Made by a program: the position numbers and the translations under genes. From assembly GCA_948099385.1 (NCBI GenBank), contig CANUEZ040000012.1, positions 11,573,501-11,637,500 on the forward strand: a stretch of 64,000 bases of DNA. Direction: 5' to 3'. This stretch comes from Fasciola hepatica. Taxonomy: Eukaryota; Platyhelminthes; Trematoda; Plagiorchiida; Fasciolidae. Below the pieces are notes generated by a model that was not told the origin of the DNA, ran no database searches, and saw only the letters and a list, made by a program, of their open reading frames with translations. Below, piece by piece: positions 10,823 through 23,735 of this stretch; the first letter of the stretch is position 1; each line of letters begins with the position of its first letter.

Positions 10823-11277
10823 CTGCAAGAGAAATGAAAGGGCAACAACAAAATGGCTTCAGAGAGGCAACACGGTAATCAAAATGTGGTGGCCTCATAG
10901 GGACCATGTTGACATTCTCGTTGTCCTCCGCGTTGGTCATCGAGCCAGACAATGCCCACTGTGACACCATGTAGGATGAGCCGACGGCACGCACCGAGAC
11001 AAATGCTTGGCCACCAAGGTTGGGGTACCTGCAAACAGTTTCCATTGGGAACAAGTAAGGAAACAAACTACCTTCTTCCAGAGCAGTTTCTTCTTCTCCG
11101 ATGGACGCAGCAATATATGATAAAGTAGTACTGCGTGCCAGGTGGTAAAATTATACCACCTTTACATGCCATTTCCTTGTTTGTGAATCGTATACGTAAA
11201 AACTCGAACAAGTGGTTGATTGGAAGTCCCGAAAATCGGATCTAAATGCATCCTAATTCGGGTACATTTTCTTAACC
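10823..11277 (-). CDS. possible host gene exons, unidentified protein
   Basis: Three segments on the minus strand can be spliced in phase. Segment 1 ends at 11277 with a good donor (AAAG then GTTAAG) and reads MERNIADDSAQFCAK. Segment 2 spans 11130-11072 between a CAG acceptor and an AAG/GTAGTT donor. Segment 3 spans 11028-10823, from a pyrimidine-rich TTTGCAG acceptor to a strong CAG/GTGAGT donor; it includes AFVSVRAVGSSYMVSQWAL and a stretch rich in Asn, Asp and Met. Introns would be about 146 and 43 nt, and very short introns are known in flatworms. I do not recognise the protein and see no domain. A chance open frame is a real alternative. Confidence 0.3.
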
Positions 11278-12028
11278 TTTGCACAGAACTGGGCAGAATC
11301 ATCAGCGATATTTCGCTCCATATCCAGAACCGGACATCGCGAGAAAGCAATGGCAAGTGAACATCAAGCCTAGGGTTACGGATTATATATGACCAATAAT
11401 CCAATCAACAAGCTACAACGGCTAAGCCAATAACGGGAGAGCTGATTACCGACATTTGACCAAGAGAAACAAGTTTCAACAAAAATTACCAATGAACTTT
11501 TATAAAGTTTTTTTCTATAAAGCACACTTTTACGGTGTTTTTCTTCAATTTCCTTGCAAAAGTTAATCCGTCAGCTGTTTGAGGTCTTCATTACGCTAAG
11601 CCAGGTCGGAACTTGCCCCACTCTCGTCAAATAGCGGATCCGGCTGGTCAGTATGGGGACATCTGAAAGCTGACTGATATACAGGAGAAAGGCTAGAAAT
11701 CGGCATAAGAAACTGCAGTAGCGGGAGAAGATGGAGAAAAAGTGAGATTCACTGCAAATAATTAGATAGCAAAGAAGCATTGGTACTCTGCAATAGATGG
11801 TCGGCGAACAGAGCACACAACTCATTATAAAACAGGGAGCGATCAAAGTAAGACGTAAAGATTGGATCAGGTAAAAATAATAGTTCATGGGAATTGGACA
11901 CACTAGATGTGGGTTATAGATGTAGGAGGAAAGGATGCATATCATGGCGGTCAGCAGGATGATAGCAAGGGAGATGGTCCGTGAGGAACTGCAGGACACA
12001 TAGCGAATGCATATGTACATATGTGTTC

Positions 12029-12036
<8 letters not shown>
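11278..12036. other. unassigned
   Basis: No gene recognised. A 149-codon minus-strand frame at 11571-12020 is hydrophobic with no domain and starts close to a TA microsatellite; I regard it as chance. Confidence 0.3.

Positions 12037-12071
<35 letters not shown>
12037..12071. repeat. (TA)n microsatellite
   Basis: About 17 uninterrupted TA dinucleotides. Confidence 0.9.
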
Positions 12072-12074
<3 letters not shown>

Positions 12075-14120
12075 AGGAGCCGAATCAGTAACAATGGAGA
12101 CTTAGAAGGAAGTTACCAGTTATTAGGAGGGGCAGGTTACGTTAGGTCGAATGTTTGTAGAATTACTTTTGGAATATCCTGGTGAATTATCTTCATGACA
12201 GCTGAACTTGGCGGATCAATAGAGAGAGTGGAGAATGCGGAAAACCTGAAAAAACGACGACTGAGGAGCAGTTCGAAAAACGTGGAGATGAAGGTAAGTA
12301 CCGAAGAGAACAGGTAAGAACGGATCTAATAATCTGCTGTAGGTGAGACATGTGGTGTCGGTCAAGAATGGGAGAAGCATTAATAAAAGGGCTTACATCA
12401 TTCAGCAGGAAGATGTTGGCGATGGAGATGGCTAAGCAGCGCAGAGCGATTGTGCATACAAAGTGAAGAAAGGTACCTGGGAGTTGAAACTGTCCGTGGT
12501 ACAAGATGCAGCAGCTGTGACGGCAAACAGTGTGGGCGAGAAATGAGCAAGAGGGGTACCAGAGGGTAATAGCATATCAAACGGACTGAAGCCGTGAATG
12601 AAAACCATAACGAAACAGTGAGTTTACATTAGGTGACAAGTGAAAAAGCAGAACGGCCCAAAAGGCACGCATAAAATGCCTATGGCAAACAGTAGACGAA
12701 ACAGGAGATGGGAGCACGGGCCGAAAAAGACAGGTGAGACGTAACCAGCAGGTGGAACACAAAAAAGTCAGAGAGGAAAGAAGCACCTGGACAGGTAAAC
12801 CGGTGGACGAACATAACGTACGAACAACGGATGCGAATCGGAGTCGGGAACATGGAAGTTTGGAGCTGCGTGCGTGCAGGCAACTGTACGAGTGGATGTA
12901 AATGAACGATACTAATCGGAGCACTGCCAAGTGGAAGGATCCGCTGAGGAATCGCGGAGCCAGGCAAGGAAAATGGAGTGATGGTGACTGGATAATAAAT
13001 GTGGCTGTGAGAGTTGCGGAGTTTGGAACAGCATTAATAATATGAGAAATGGTCATGTGCGCGGGTAGGGCTGGTGTGTAATGGTATTAAGCATGAGAAG
13101 GGAGAATGAGGGAGGGTTTGACAGAACGGTACGCAGTGAGGCGTAAGAATGCGATCACTGAGCTTTATAGGCATAGGATTATACTAAATGAATAGATACT
13201 TCAAGCCGGCAAAGCCGACTTTGGTGAATAAATAAAATATTGGCGGTCGTCGGCAGAGCAAAGTGGGTAGGACGACAGTGATGTGCAATCAGAGGTAGCA
13301 CAGTGAGAGTCGATAGGACCAAGGACAGAATGGGTGGGTGTGCATACTATAGAAAAACGAAAAAATGGATGTGATAAGAGTGATGACAAGAGTGATAGGT
13401 GGGAGTACAGAAGCGAACAAGGATGGTTGGAGCATGCGATCTCCAGCTGACAGCATTAGAGGGTGTGATCTGCAACCGATGCTAGAGGTTGGGACTAGCC
13501 GTGAGCAGGAAGCCCAACCTGAAAAACACTCCGAAGTGAACACAGAAGGTGTGATCCACCAGCCTAATTGAGCTAGCACACCGTTGCAGACGACATGTAC
13601 ACCCGATGTGCGCCGGCCAAAGCGGTAGATCTGACCGCGCCCGGCACAGTTGGGAATGGCACTAATGTTTATTGATGGTTATGCAGGTGAGGCGTAGTTC
13701 AATTATGAAAGTATGATATACAAGTTCGGCGATCGGATGGCCAGGTTGCGAGGGGTTTCAGAGAATGGAGCCAGCGGTTAATAATCGACCAAACAGCTGC
13801 GTTATCCAGGCGCGTATATCAACACTGAGGGTGAAATGCACGTAAAGAGAGAACTGGAAAAGGAGAGCAGATAAGAAAGAGCAGTCAGGGCGGGCCCCTG
13901 CTGTGGATCAACGGCTAATGGAGGCATATAAAAACCAGCAAAGAACGAGCCATGGGAGTGACAGAAATTACTGGAAATGGCCATAGCTAGTCTAACGTTG
14001 AGAACTCAGCCATATAGACGAAACCGTCTATCGATGGCCGTTTCCTTCATTGAGGGGAGCTAGGCCGGCGAAGGAGTTGGTCTTAGAGGTCGAGGCTCCT
14101 CTCGTAAGCTATTTCTTCTG
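12072..14120. other. unassigned purine-rich stretch
   Basis: No recognisable protein, RNA or repeat boundary. The plus strand is rich in G and A, so the minus strand has few stops and shows long frames (for example 12577-13056 and 12193-12504) of Ser/Leu/Cys-rich sequence without domains. Confidence 0.35.
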
Positions 14121-14124
14121 CCAT

Positions 14125-16147
14125 GCACATATTAGATAACTGAGATATCCAATGCGTCATTGACGTCACCATTAATGTACATCAGAAAAAGGAGAGGATC
14201 CAGTACGCTTCCCTGTATAACGCCACTTGTAACAGGTTTCGGTTTAGAAGTACGTTCATTGATGAGGACCACTTGCGAACGATGAGTGAGATAAGATTTC
14301 AGCCAAGAAAGCAGCTGGCCAGCAGTGCCGAATGAACGCAATTTGGAGATAAGATGTGGGTATGGAACACGGTCGAAAGCCTTCGACAGATCCAGGTAGA
14401 CAATTACTAATGCCTGCCCGCTATCAACAGCGTTAGTGACTAGGTTAAGAAAGTCAAACTGACATGTAATGCACGATCGCGATTTGAGAAACCCGTGCCG
14501 CCTATAGCTAAGAAGGTTCGAAGTGAGAAGATAGGTAGTAATGCCATCTTTCATAATCGTTTCCATTATTCTGGAAATGATAGGGGTATGGTTGATGGGA
14601 CGGTAATTAGCGAATTCTTGGACATGTCCTTTTGTGTCGTGGAATGATGACTGAATGCTCCCAGTTCGACGGTACCAAACTACATTTGAGTGACAAGGTG
14701 AATAGGTTCAGGATTAGAGGTGGGGGGTCCGATCCATCGTTAATGATTGCAGTTGGGGGCAACCCGTCTGGTCCAGGATGAGCAGATGGTTTATAGCACG
14801 AAATGAGCCTGGAAATAACGTTTACTTCGAAGCTTAGGGTAGATAGGGAAGAGCTGGTAATAGCAAGAGGATTTGGGGGGCTGTATCTGAGGCGGGGCCA
14901 CGGAATTGGCGAAGTAATGGTTGAAGGCCTCAGCGATATCAGAAGGGGAGGTGGCCGAAGTTTTATTCGATAACACAACATATCGGATCGCAGTATCCGC
15001 TGCCGAACTCCTAGATTTGTGTAGGAGTGAGAATTTCAGTGCTTTATTGGGATGCCTTAGGGCTTTGGATTCTTCTTTGCGGAGCTGCTTTTCCTTTAGG
15101 TCCCGGATAGTATCAGTAAGACGCGTTAGCCTTATGAAAAGAAAGAAGTCGTGGTTTTGGAGGTGAAGTCTTTGCATCTTAAGGTACTTTCGTTGGAGGG
15201 AGACAAGTTTGGACTCCCTAAGTGAGAAGTTATTCGATACTGTGCTAAGTTTCAGGAGGCAGTTTCCCATGTTAAAGTAAAAGTGATCAGCCGCCTGTTG
15301 GGGGTCAGTCGTTAGAAAAAACTGCTCCAATCTTGGTTACCGATGAGACTGGGCAGAGGGTTCCAATTTAAACGGAGGGAATTGTTGACTGGGGTCAGGT
15401 AGTCTGATGGATAAGGATGGAATAAAAGATTACCGGCCACTATCTTATGGATACTACCCGGAAATTTATTCAGAAAGGAAACCGAAAGGTGGGAAACGCA
15501 GTGAGTGAATATAAGATCTAGGATGTTGGCGTTTCTAGTAAGGGTTTTAACGTGTTGCACCCAGCCCCCAATGTGAGTATGGGACACTAAGTCTATTAGG
15601 TTGGGAGGTGCCGTGAGGTTTCTCCAGGATGTTTTAGGCCAGTTAAAATCACTGGCTATGACTTTCGCTGCCGAAGGTAGTAGTGAAAGGTAATCAAAGC
15701 CTCAATTAGAGTCAATTCTGCAATAGCAGATGAGGGCGGGCGAAAAACACATCCAATGAGCAAGACTACAGTTGAGAACCGAATTGTGAACCACAGAGGA
15801 TCCGGAATTGAGTCGAATGTGGCATGTCTGACGGGGACTACTGAAAGGGCGTGCTGTACGTACACAAGGCGCCCACCTCCGCGTCTGTCAATCCTATTTA
15901 CCCTAAAAACCTTGTACCCCTCAAGCATAATTTCCCTTGTGCGGGTGTGTTTGGTGAGCCAGGTTTCAATAATAAAGATGATGTTAAATTGAGGATCGCA
16001 GTCTGGGAGATGTTTCATCTGAGGGTTAACGTGCGCAAAATAACAGGTAAGAGTACAGAGCTTGGAAACGAGGCACAATGGACTTAGTGAAGCAAGGAGC
16101 CTCTGGTATTGTGATTCGGTGTTCGTGAGAGCTAACTGAGCTTGCAA
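14125..16147 (-). pseudogene. CR1/L2-like endonuclease-RT remnant (Q2)
   Basis: Non-LTR element on the minus strand. Endonuclease (15656-16147) reads FNIIFIIETWLTKH, RIDRRGGGRLVYV and IGCVFRPPSS, then NANILDLIFTHCVSH (15312-15587). A linker follows (14791-15330), with PSAHPGPDGLPPTAI in 14607-14981, the usual start of RT. RT (14132-14566) has SYRRHGFLKSRSCITCQFDF, the intact motif A VYLDLSKAFDRVP and a GVIQGSVLDPLLFLMYIN box. It stops before the active-site DD, so the 3' part of RT is lost near 14125. Several frame changes. ORF1 is not seen upstream. Same family as Q3 and Q4. Confidence 0.8.
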
Positions 16148-17690
16148 AACTAGGCAAAGTTATTGATTACCCATTCGGCCGTTCACGGAAAAGTCTTATC
16201 TTTCAGGGTTGATAAAGCCGTGCATTTGGACCATAGGGTCTGAGGGCCACGTGAGGAATCAACTGAGCAAAGCGAAGAACCTGAATGGCAAGTTTGCATA
16301 ATAGGTTTAGAGGATATGGCAAATCCCACAGTGGTGTTTTGCAGGTCACAATGAAGCGGCTGAGACACACCAAGAGCCAAAGTGGCAAGCTTATATGATA
16401 GATCCAGAGGATATGTAACAAATCCTATCGTCCGGTATCTAAGGTTTATTGCTGCAGGTTGCTGTTAGGTAAGGCTGTAAACTGGAGAGTGGGCTGGATT
16501 TTAGGACAAGAGGAAAGCCGCTTTCTTACAAAAAGGAGGAAAAATAGGTAAGTTGGCGGAAAGTACAAGTGCTTTTCTCTAGGCTTTTACATGCATGTTT
16601 ATATACACAATAATATCTACATGGATATAGTTAACGCTTTGATGAGAAGTGTCTGTCTTCTGATGTATCGACTTGTTGTCCAGAGCCACAGTGATTTTGT
16701 AGCTGACGTCAAAAACATGCCAGGCTTCCATGGGAGGGTATGAGGTGGTTGAAAAGTAGAGCGGGAGTTGGGTAAGCTTATGTGGAGAGACCAATTCGCT
16801 ATCACCACAGTCAGTCTCATGCGTAGGAACCAAGAGCATGTCCAGCGGACAAGGGCGGTGTGGGGTTTTTCCTTTCGCGGGGTCAGGTCTGAGCTGATGG
16901 GGACACCCGTGTTTGGAGGCTGCCCATTTCCTTCACAGCCCAATATTAAAGGTATTTATAGATCAAACCAATCCCATCAGGTCACTTTTGGCCCCAGTTT
17001 TTCTTTTTAAGTTTTTCTTCTAACAGAGGGGTGGTTGAGCCCATATATGAACTCTCCATAGCCCTCCCCCCGCCTACCATAATTTTCCACATGTCATTTT
17101 TTATAACTGCTGGGAGTGGTCTGTTTTCCTCACGACCGGAAGCAGCCATGGTGAAGGTGCCTTGACATCAGGGGTTTCGCCTGCATGGGCTGAGAAGATA
17201 AGAGTGGGGCTAGGCAAATACACGGAGAAGGACAACGAGTGTTGTATTGTGCGAGCCTGCACGTATGTTTCAGTCTCCTACAGCTCCATACCATGCCTGA
17301 AACTGCCAGAGGCCGATCTGGTGTGGGTTAGTTAGGCTGCGCCAGCAAATGTGATTGCACACAAGGAGAAGGGATAGCAGCCTAAATTAGGTGATGGATT
17401 CAGAAATCCTGGCGACACAGACTAGCGTTCATGTCGGGAAGTATAGTGGGAGGAAACTGAGGTGGTGGACGTATGGGATGAAAGATTTTTAGCCGCAGTG
17501 ACTAAGGAAAGCAAATTACGGCCAGGCTAGGAAGCTGAGAGGAGTGAAAGCCAGAATAAATAAGAAAAAAGCCAAAGGATGAGTAAGTGAAGTAGTAGGC
17601 GGTGGAACTTAATATCCTAGGATCCAGCACCACTGAACCATTTGATGCTAGGGGAAAACATCAGTGGCTAAAAACCTTGAGCTTGAGGAA
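16148..17690. other. unassigned, with a short imperfect tandem at 16.28-16.44 kb
   Basis: No gene recognised. Two copies of a motif (GGCAAG, then AGAGGATATG, then AAATCC) start near 16287 and 16382, a period of about 95-100 bases. The interval lies upstream of Q2 and downstream of Q3 on the minus strand and may include the Q3 3' UTR. Confidence 0.35.
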
Positions 17691-17699
17691 AGTTGTTTT

Positions 17700-20395
17700 A
17701 CATGACCGCCCTAATACTGTATAGCGGAGGAAGCAGTAATTGTCTATGTTGTGAAGACCGACTAGTGAATTAGATAGGGCAGGGCCGTATGGGGATTAGG
17801 TGATAGTAAGTGGACATGGATGAGTAGCTAGTACCGGCAGGCACCTAACTAGTTAACGTTGTGAACGGCAAAGGCTTTATCCTACTGCAATGTGGGTTGT
17901 GTGCGGTAAACGTAGAAAAGTGATAATAAATGTTAGGCCTAGCGTCCGTCGTTTGGCAGGAAATGGTAGGCTTGGGGTATAATGCCATGATCCTAGTAGT
18001 GGAACACCTTTCCGAAGACCATCTCGACGGAAAGCATAGAGCGGGAGGGGAGACGGAAGCTAGGGTTCCAAAGTGATATGCCCTCTTCATAGGCTCGATC
18101 CTCAGATATGCTGGCGTTGGACAAAGATAACAGATGACTAACGGTAAGCTGTGATTTTAGGGCATGGCTAAACTGGGTTATTGACGCACATCTGAGAATA
18201 GTCAGGGGTAGCTTACTCCAAAACTTTGAGTATTTATTGAGAAATAAGTTGGATCTTATTGCCAGTCTGGGCTGTGGGATGGTCAGACTGAAGTCTCTGT
18301 GGCGCGGAGGATAAGATGAGGGTAGCGAAAACTGTATGGAGTTAGTAGAAGTGAAAGCAGAGCGCTGAATAAGTCTATATAGAAAACACTAGCTAAGCCT
18401 AACATGTCTAAGCCATACGGGGCCAAGTTTTATTAGAGTGCACCGCTCTTTATAGCTCAGCGGAGAAAAGTATCCTATTACCTTCTTGGTGAAGATAAGC
18501 TGGACTTTTTCAAGGGGTATTCTATCCGATTAGGACATTTCAGGGAAGATTGTAGGACAGTATTCGAGGTGGGATCTAGCATGGTACTGGTATGTAAGGA
18601 GAATGCTGTGTTTCATTTTGAATGATCTGAGAACTAGGCCTATTATCCGTCTGGCCCCCGCAGTCTGAAATGAGACATGTCCCGAGAAGTGTAGATTTTT
18701 AGTGTATCGAAGCCCAAGATCCTTCACTGATGAGCTTGGGGCGGTGAGCACTTGGTTTGCTGACAGAGTTCCGGGGGGGACTTGACATCTGCAGGTTGTG
18801 TGGAAGCTTTTAGATGTCGAGAAGCACATCTGCCGTGAAGTGCACCATTGATCAAGTTTTTCAAGATCATTACCTATTTCAGACAACGCTGTGCTCAAAT
18901 CTTGATGGCGGAAATCATAAATGATTTTGATGTCGTCGGCAAACAGGAAAGGTGTGCCGTGCTGCACAATCGGAAAAATGTCGTCAATATAGAGTGAGAA
19001 AAATGGCAAACCAAGTACACTTCCTTGTATGGCTCCAATAGTGCCAGGCACTGGTTGCGATAGATGACCATCAGCATATACAACCTGGGTTTGGTCCGAC
19101 AGGTAGGAAGTGATCCATGATAAAAGCGGGTCATGGATGCCGTAGGCCCGGAGTTCTGTTACCAACCGGGAGTGGAGAATTCGGTCGGATGCCTTGGTCA
19201 TATCGAAGTAGGTGATAGCCATGTATTAGTCGTCGTCATCTGCCGTGGTCAGTAGGTTGAAGAAATCAAACGCATGTGATACAAGAGCGTGAATTTAGGA
19301 AGCCATGTTGACCGCTGTGAATTAAGTTATGGGAAAGGAGATAATAGGACATCCGCTGTTCAATCAAACGCCCCATTATTCTGGCAGCTGAAGGGGTATG
19401 GTTAATAGGACGATAATTTGAGGGGTCATGCACTGGACCTTTTTGTCGATAGGAATATTGGTCGAAGTTTTCCACTGGGATGGAAAGATGCCATGTTTAA
19501 ATGATGAGTTATAGAGATTCATAAAGACAACAGCGACGTTAGTTCCACCAAGATGAAAGAGTGCTGGGGGGATGCCGTCACAGCCAGGGCGGGAAGAGGG
19601 TCTAATAGGCAGCAGAAGCGGACCACTTCGTTCAAAATGTATTCAATGTCAGAGAGAACTTCGCTGGTGATGAGGGGCACGGGTGGCGGATTTGAAGTTG
19701 CTTCGGTGGTCATGGATTCTAAAAAGAAGGTACTGAATGCCTCAGCGATTTTGGCCGCAGATTTAATTTGCTCGTTGTTTCCCCAAATTAAATGGGGTAT
19801 CCCTGAAGACTCTCTCTCTGATTTCTGCTTTTTAGCAGTCGGGACAACCGATAAGATCTGTCAATGGAATTTAGTGCCAAAAGCTACTGCTTTCTTAGCA
19901 GTTCATTGGTCCGAAGACTGGTGGTTACAGAGAAGGAGTGGAGTTGCAGTAATATGGAGAAGTCTCTGGTTTTATTATAAATCTGCAGGTTTGCGTGTTT
20001 ATTTTGCAGCTCTGTTTGGTAAGGGCTACGGGCTTGACTTGGTGGTGACTGGTGACAAGCAACTATGTAGCTCATAGTAGAGTACGTCACTGGCGAGCCG
20101 AGGGTCGTGCTGTAGGTAGTGGTCATCCCAGTTGAGGACTTGAGGTTTATCCAGTTGATCGTGTGTTGGGGCTGTTGGGATGAGCTACATATGGGATCTA
20201 TGGGTCCGGCTGTGAATCTGCAAGATACCATTCCATGGACGCTGCCTAGGAAGAGGTTGAGGGCTGTAGTTATCACATCGGATAGGCCAACTGTAAATAT
20301 CTTGTCAAGTATGCTGTTCCCCTGGTTGGTGTCATCACGTGCTGGACCCAACGCCCTGAGCGTATGGTCGAAACGAAGCTTGTGAAGTACTGGGG
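17700..20395 (-). pseudogene. CR1/L2-like RT and endonuclease C-terminal part (Q3, 3' portion)
   Basis: Minus strand. Endonuclease C-terminus (19884-20351) reads NSILDKIFTVGLSD and GSVHGMVSC. RT follows: SNYRPINHTPSAARIMGRLI and SQHGFLNSRSCITC-type sequence at 19266-19475, then motif A AITYFDMTKASDRI, a GAIQGSVLGLPFFSLYIDDI box and the intact active site LFADDIKIIYDF (18530-19222). Past a stop the thumb continues to about 18090 (KERCTLIKLGPVWLRHVRL). Downstream is probable 3' UTR without a clear tail. Frameshifts at about 19240 and within 19475-19880. The endonuclease is split from its N-terminal part by the insertion at 20396-21105. Confidence 0.8.
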
Positions 20396-21105
20396 CGATA
20401 ATGTAGTGGCCTCGCAGACACCAAACTCATTAAAATACAATTGCGAGCTTAGGGCTCAGACAAGCCTTGTTTACGAGTAGGTATTTTCACTTAGATTTAC
20501 TTGGGACTGACAACCACTGCCCAACAACGGCCAACTCCGGCGCCAGGCCCTCCTCTAGCTATTGGCCATTTTCCTTTTCGAATCTTTCTTCTCAGTCACA
20601 TTAAGCGGCTTTTAGTCAGGACAAAAGTACTTCAAAGTACTTTCATTCATCCAGACCCGATTTAACCAGTGCGGTTTTATAATTTCCTTCGGTCGGACGC
20701 ATCAGCCTACCTAAGAAACCCTTCAGGACATTTTGGTGATCCTCACCAGTCATCGTTTGAGGTACGCAACTGGCTTAGAAAAAGTTGACTAGGCTTTTCG
20801 GTAGGTCAGGGGTTCGGCCTAGCACCGATTCCTTCAACCGACCGGTTGCTTGGAATTTGATTTGTTTAAGTCCGCCTGGTACCGGAAAAGTCGAGCTCCG
20901 CGAAACTCACGTCATTCTACGCAACAAACGGCAAGGCGAGCTCCAGCTCATCAGCTCTGGCCATTAGCCCGTTCAGTCTCCCTTCTCCTGTCATCTATAC
21001 AGGGCAACCAATATAGTTACTAAAACCCATCAATTGCTATCGTTCTACGTCTCCGTTTGCTGGAGGGGAATCGAGTTCGCAAATCGTGCGTGCTACCAAA
21101 ATTAC
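20396..21105. mobile_element. unidentified insertion in Q3 endonuclease
   Basis: On the minus strand the endonuclease runs to AGDFNVPKICWYTM at about 21110 and resumes at about 20390 with sequence leading to NSILDKIF. Intact copies have about 30 residues between these boxes, so about 700 bases are extra. The insert has no convincing frame. Clear terminal inverted repeats or a target duplication could not be confirmed by eye. It could be a solo LTR, a SINE or a MITE. Confidence 0.5.
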
Positions 21106-23270
21106 ATAGTGTACCAGCAGATTTTAGGTACATTGAAATCGCCAGCAATGAGCCTTGGCGAAGAGGGTAATGGTGCAAAGTGGTCATAAGCTTTGATTAC
21201 GTGGATGATGTCCGCGATGTTTGAATTGTGTGGTCGATAAACGCAGCCGACATGGATCGGAGAGTTGGCCAGAAGAACCGTTACCTATATTGAGTCCTGA
21301 ATTGCGTCCAGTGTTGGATCAGAGAGAGGAATGGTAGAAAGCTGTTTTTTACGTGGATTAGGAAGCCTCCTCCACGACGACAACATTTTATGAAGGTTTG
21401 GTAACCAGCAATAGAAATTTGGTTCAATAGGACTGCGTCATTTACCAGGTCTCGGTTATGACAACGATGTCGAAGTTGAAAGATAGTACTATATTATGGA
21501 GAGTATGGGTTTTATTCAGTAGTGAGCAATCATTAGTGAGCAGCAAGGTAGGTGCAGCTGTATCGTCATGGCGTGGAGTGGGAACAACCATCGGCTGGTG
21601 TTGGTGGCTAAAACTACTGAGATGGCAATCGTTAATTAGTAGACTCATAACGTCAAGATTGCCAATTATAGGAGAGTTGGAGTATAAACAGGAGTTCGAA
21701 ATGGGGAGCAGGCAGTGTGAAGTAGGGGTGAGGCTGGTTTGGGTGGGGCTTGCTGTCGAAAAAAGTGGTCGTTTGCGGAGGTGGGATTTTTGGGGTGGTT
21801 GGAGTAACCAGGTGGGGGGTGGATGCTGAGGTAAGGGGTAAATACAAGCCAGATGGTAGAAAGTAGTGGTGGCTGGGTTTAACGGGATACGCAGGGGGCG
21901 GGTAGTTGTCGCTCGACCAAGACCGACGAAATAACTGTGGTTGGCCGGGCAGGCCCATCCGATGTTCGGGAAGGAGCGGGAGCCCGACCATCGTAGTCGT
22001 TGATTATAATTCAACTGAGGTTTATTTATTTGCATCATTGAAAGAGAGGGAAATTGGGTACAGAGGTTCGGCGGAAGGTTCTGGCGCTCAGCCAGATGAC
22101 TGGGGAACTGCTTTGACATACTTGGAGGATATGGTATGTTTGGTCCCGATGCATGACGATGCGTTACTTGGGGGCCGCTTTCGCCTGTGTTGTAAAGTGG
22201 AGTTGGGAGGGCTTTGTCGATTAGCCGAGGTATCCCGCTAATACAGCCGGGCGGGGTTGGCTGCTTTAGGGTGATGCAGGGTCGCGTCCTGCTCGCCAAC
22301 AAGCATGGATTATTTGGGATATACTTGGAGTGCTTGGTGGGGGTTCTAAATGGGGCTCTGAGAAGAATTAACTGGGAGGGAGTTACGGGAGTAGCCGGAG
22401 TAGCTAAAAGCTGTGGGGGACACAGAATTCTGTCGGCTGACGGGCGATTGGCTATATGGTAGATCATGGCTTTTATGAACGATTTGTGTCCGCAAGAGAG
22501 TGGGACATGATTTAGGGCAGGACGGGGTGTTGGCGACAGACTTCCCCGGAGTCTTTTCCGGTGGTGGGATGGTGGGCAGTAGGTTGATATAAGCGGCAGC
22601 AGGCTTGAATGCACGGGGCTTTAGTGGCCCTGGGCTAATAGTGGGTTTGGCATGGGCATCGTTGCCGTTTGTGGGAGTGGAGGTTTATGGTAGAAGGCAG
22701 AGCCGTTTGCTAGGGGGATGTGCTGGAGATGGGGCGGTGGTCGGGTCTGGGACAACTAGCGTAGTGCAGGAAACTGAGTGCTTTTTTGTTGCGAGGTGGC
22801 TTGACAGGCGGGGAGACGACGCGGCGACTGGTATTTCAGCCACAGGTTGAGTTGGTGAAGCTAAGGTACTTTTTAGTGATCGAAAAACCTCTCTTTGGAG
22901 GGGCATTTTATCCGGTAATATTCTGATTCCTTTAAATGTGGTGGCATTAGCGATGATTTGCCAACTGGTTATGAATTCTCTAGCTGTTTTGTCGTCAGCG
23001 AATTGGAACTTTAAAGAACAGTCGTTGCCTTGTGACTTTTAGGGCAGCCGAGCACAATAGCATCTGTGGTGTGCCTTGTTGCAAGCTTTCAGTATGGCGA
23101 GTTTGGTTGACGGCAGGGGCAGCCGGTCAGGGATGCTGAAAACTATCGCGATTTTGGCGTTGGCTATAAACTTATAGACTTCGGTCGCAAGTGAGTCCAA
23201 GAAAAGACCCGCCATGACTAGGCTTTGGCGATTAGCTATAGGGGCGGGTTCCATAATGCTAAATATAGGG
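21106..23270 (-). pseudogene. Q3 ORF1 and endonuclease N-terminus
   Basis: Minus strand. 21442-22614 is a 390-codon Pro/Ser/Thr-rich frame whose C-terminus enters the endonuclease (LLTNDCSLLNKTHTLHN, then FDIVVITETW). It therefore joins the ORF1 tail to the start of ORF2 in one frame, which may be natural or an indel product. Upstream pieces (22685-22906 and 23039-23254) carry SLVMAGLFLDSLATEV and ACNKAHHRCYCARLP, matching Q4 ORF1 SLLTAGRFLDSVASEV and a Cys/His-rich end. The ORF1 protein probably binds element RNA. Endonuclease signature residues (ETW and AGDFN) are visible. Confidence 0.7.
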
Positions 23271-23735
23271 GATATCTATAATAGAATATCATCGACGAAC
23301 TGGGTCTGGTTATGCAGGTCCACACCCTCTCATCGACTCCGTTAATCTTCTTGTTGACTTAGTCATAAACATAAACCAGAGCTACTGAGCATGGACTGAA
23401 TGCAGACTGAGGTTCAGTTTTCCTGGTTTTTCTGAGTCTGAGAGTACGAACTGTCTGATTCGTACCCAAGGCTTTGACATGCTTTGGGTCTCACATAAGT
23501 AGTTCAGGAGAAAATGTGAAGAAGACGAAAAGATTATGGGTCAGTAAGTGGAGCTTTTCGAGAGCTTAAAGCTACATAGGAAAAATTTGGGTATTTTTCC
23601 TAAGCCTTTCTAGCTAAACCATAGATGGTTATAAGCTTTACAAACATGAAAACCAAATATCATCAAGAGAAAAAGGGGCCCGGTGTGGCGCAGTACATGA
23701 TTCAAAGGGAACCAACCCCTGGAAGCCCCACTAAG
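23271..23735. other. unassigned
   Basis: Between Q3 and BEL-B. No gene recognised. A short stretch near 23683 (GGTGTGGCGCAGTAC) looks faintly like a tRNA A-box, but there is no B-box. Confidence 0.3.

Noticed and set aside
11571..12020. 149-codon hydrophobic minus-strand frame
   Set aside because: No domain, no splice context, and a pyrimidine-rich strand with few stops makes long chance frames likely.
12577..13056. 159-codon Ser/Leu/Cys-rich minus-strand frame
   Set aside because: Same composition effect; no recognisable motif.
19553..20077. 174-codon plus-strand frame with Trp/Cys content
   Set aside because: Antisense of the Q3 endonuclease-RT linker.
23670..23720. tRNA-like stretch GGTGTGGCGCAGTAC
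   Set aside because: No B-box or fold that could be completed; probably chance or a tiny SINE scrap.
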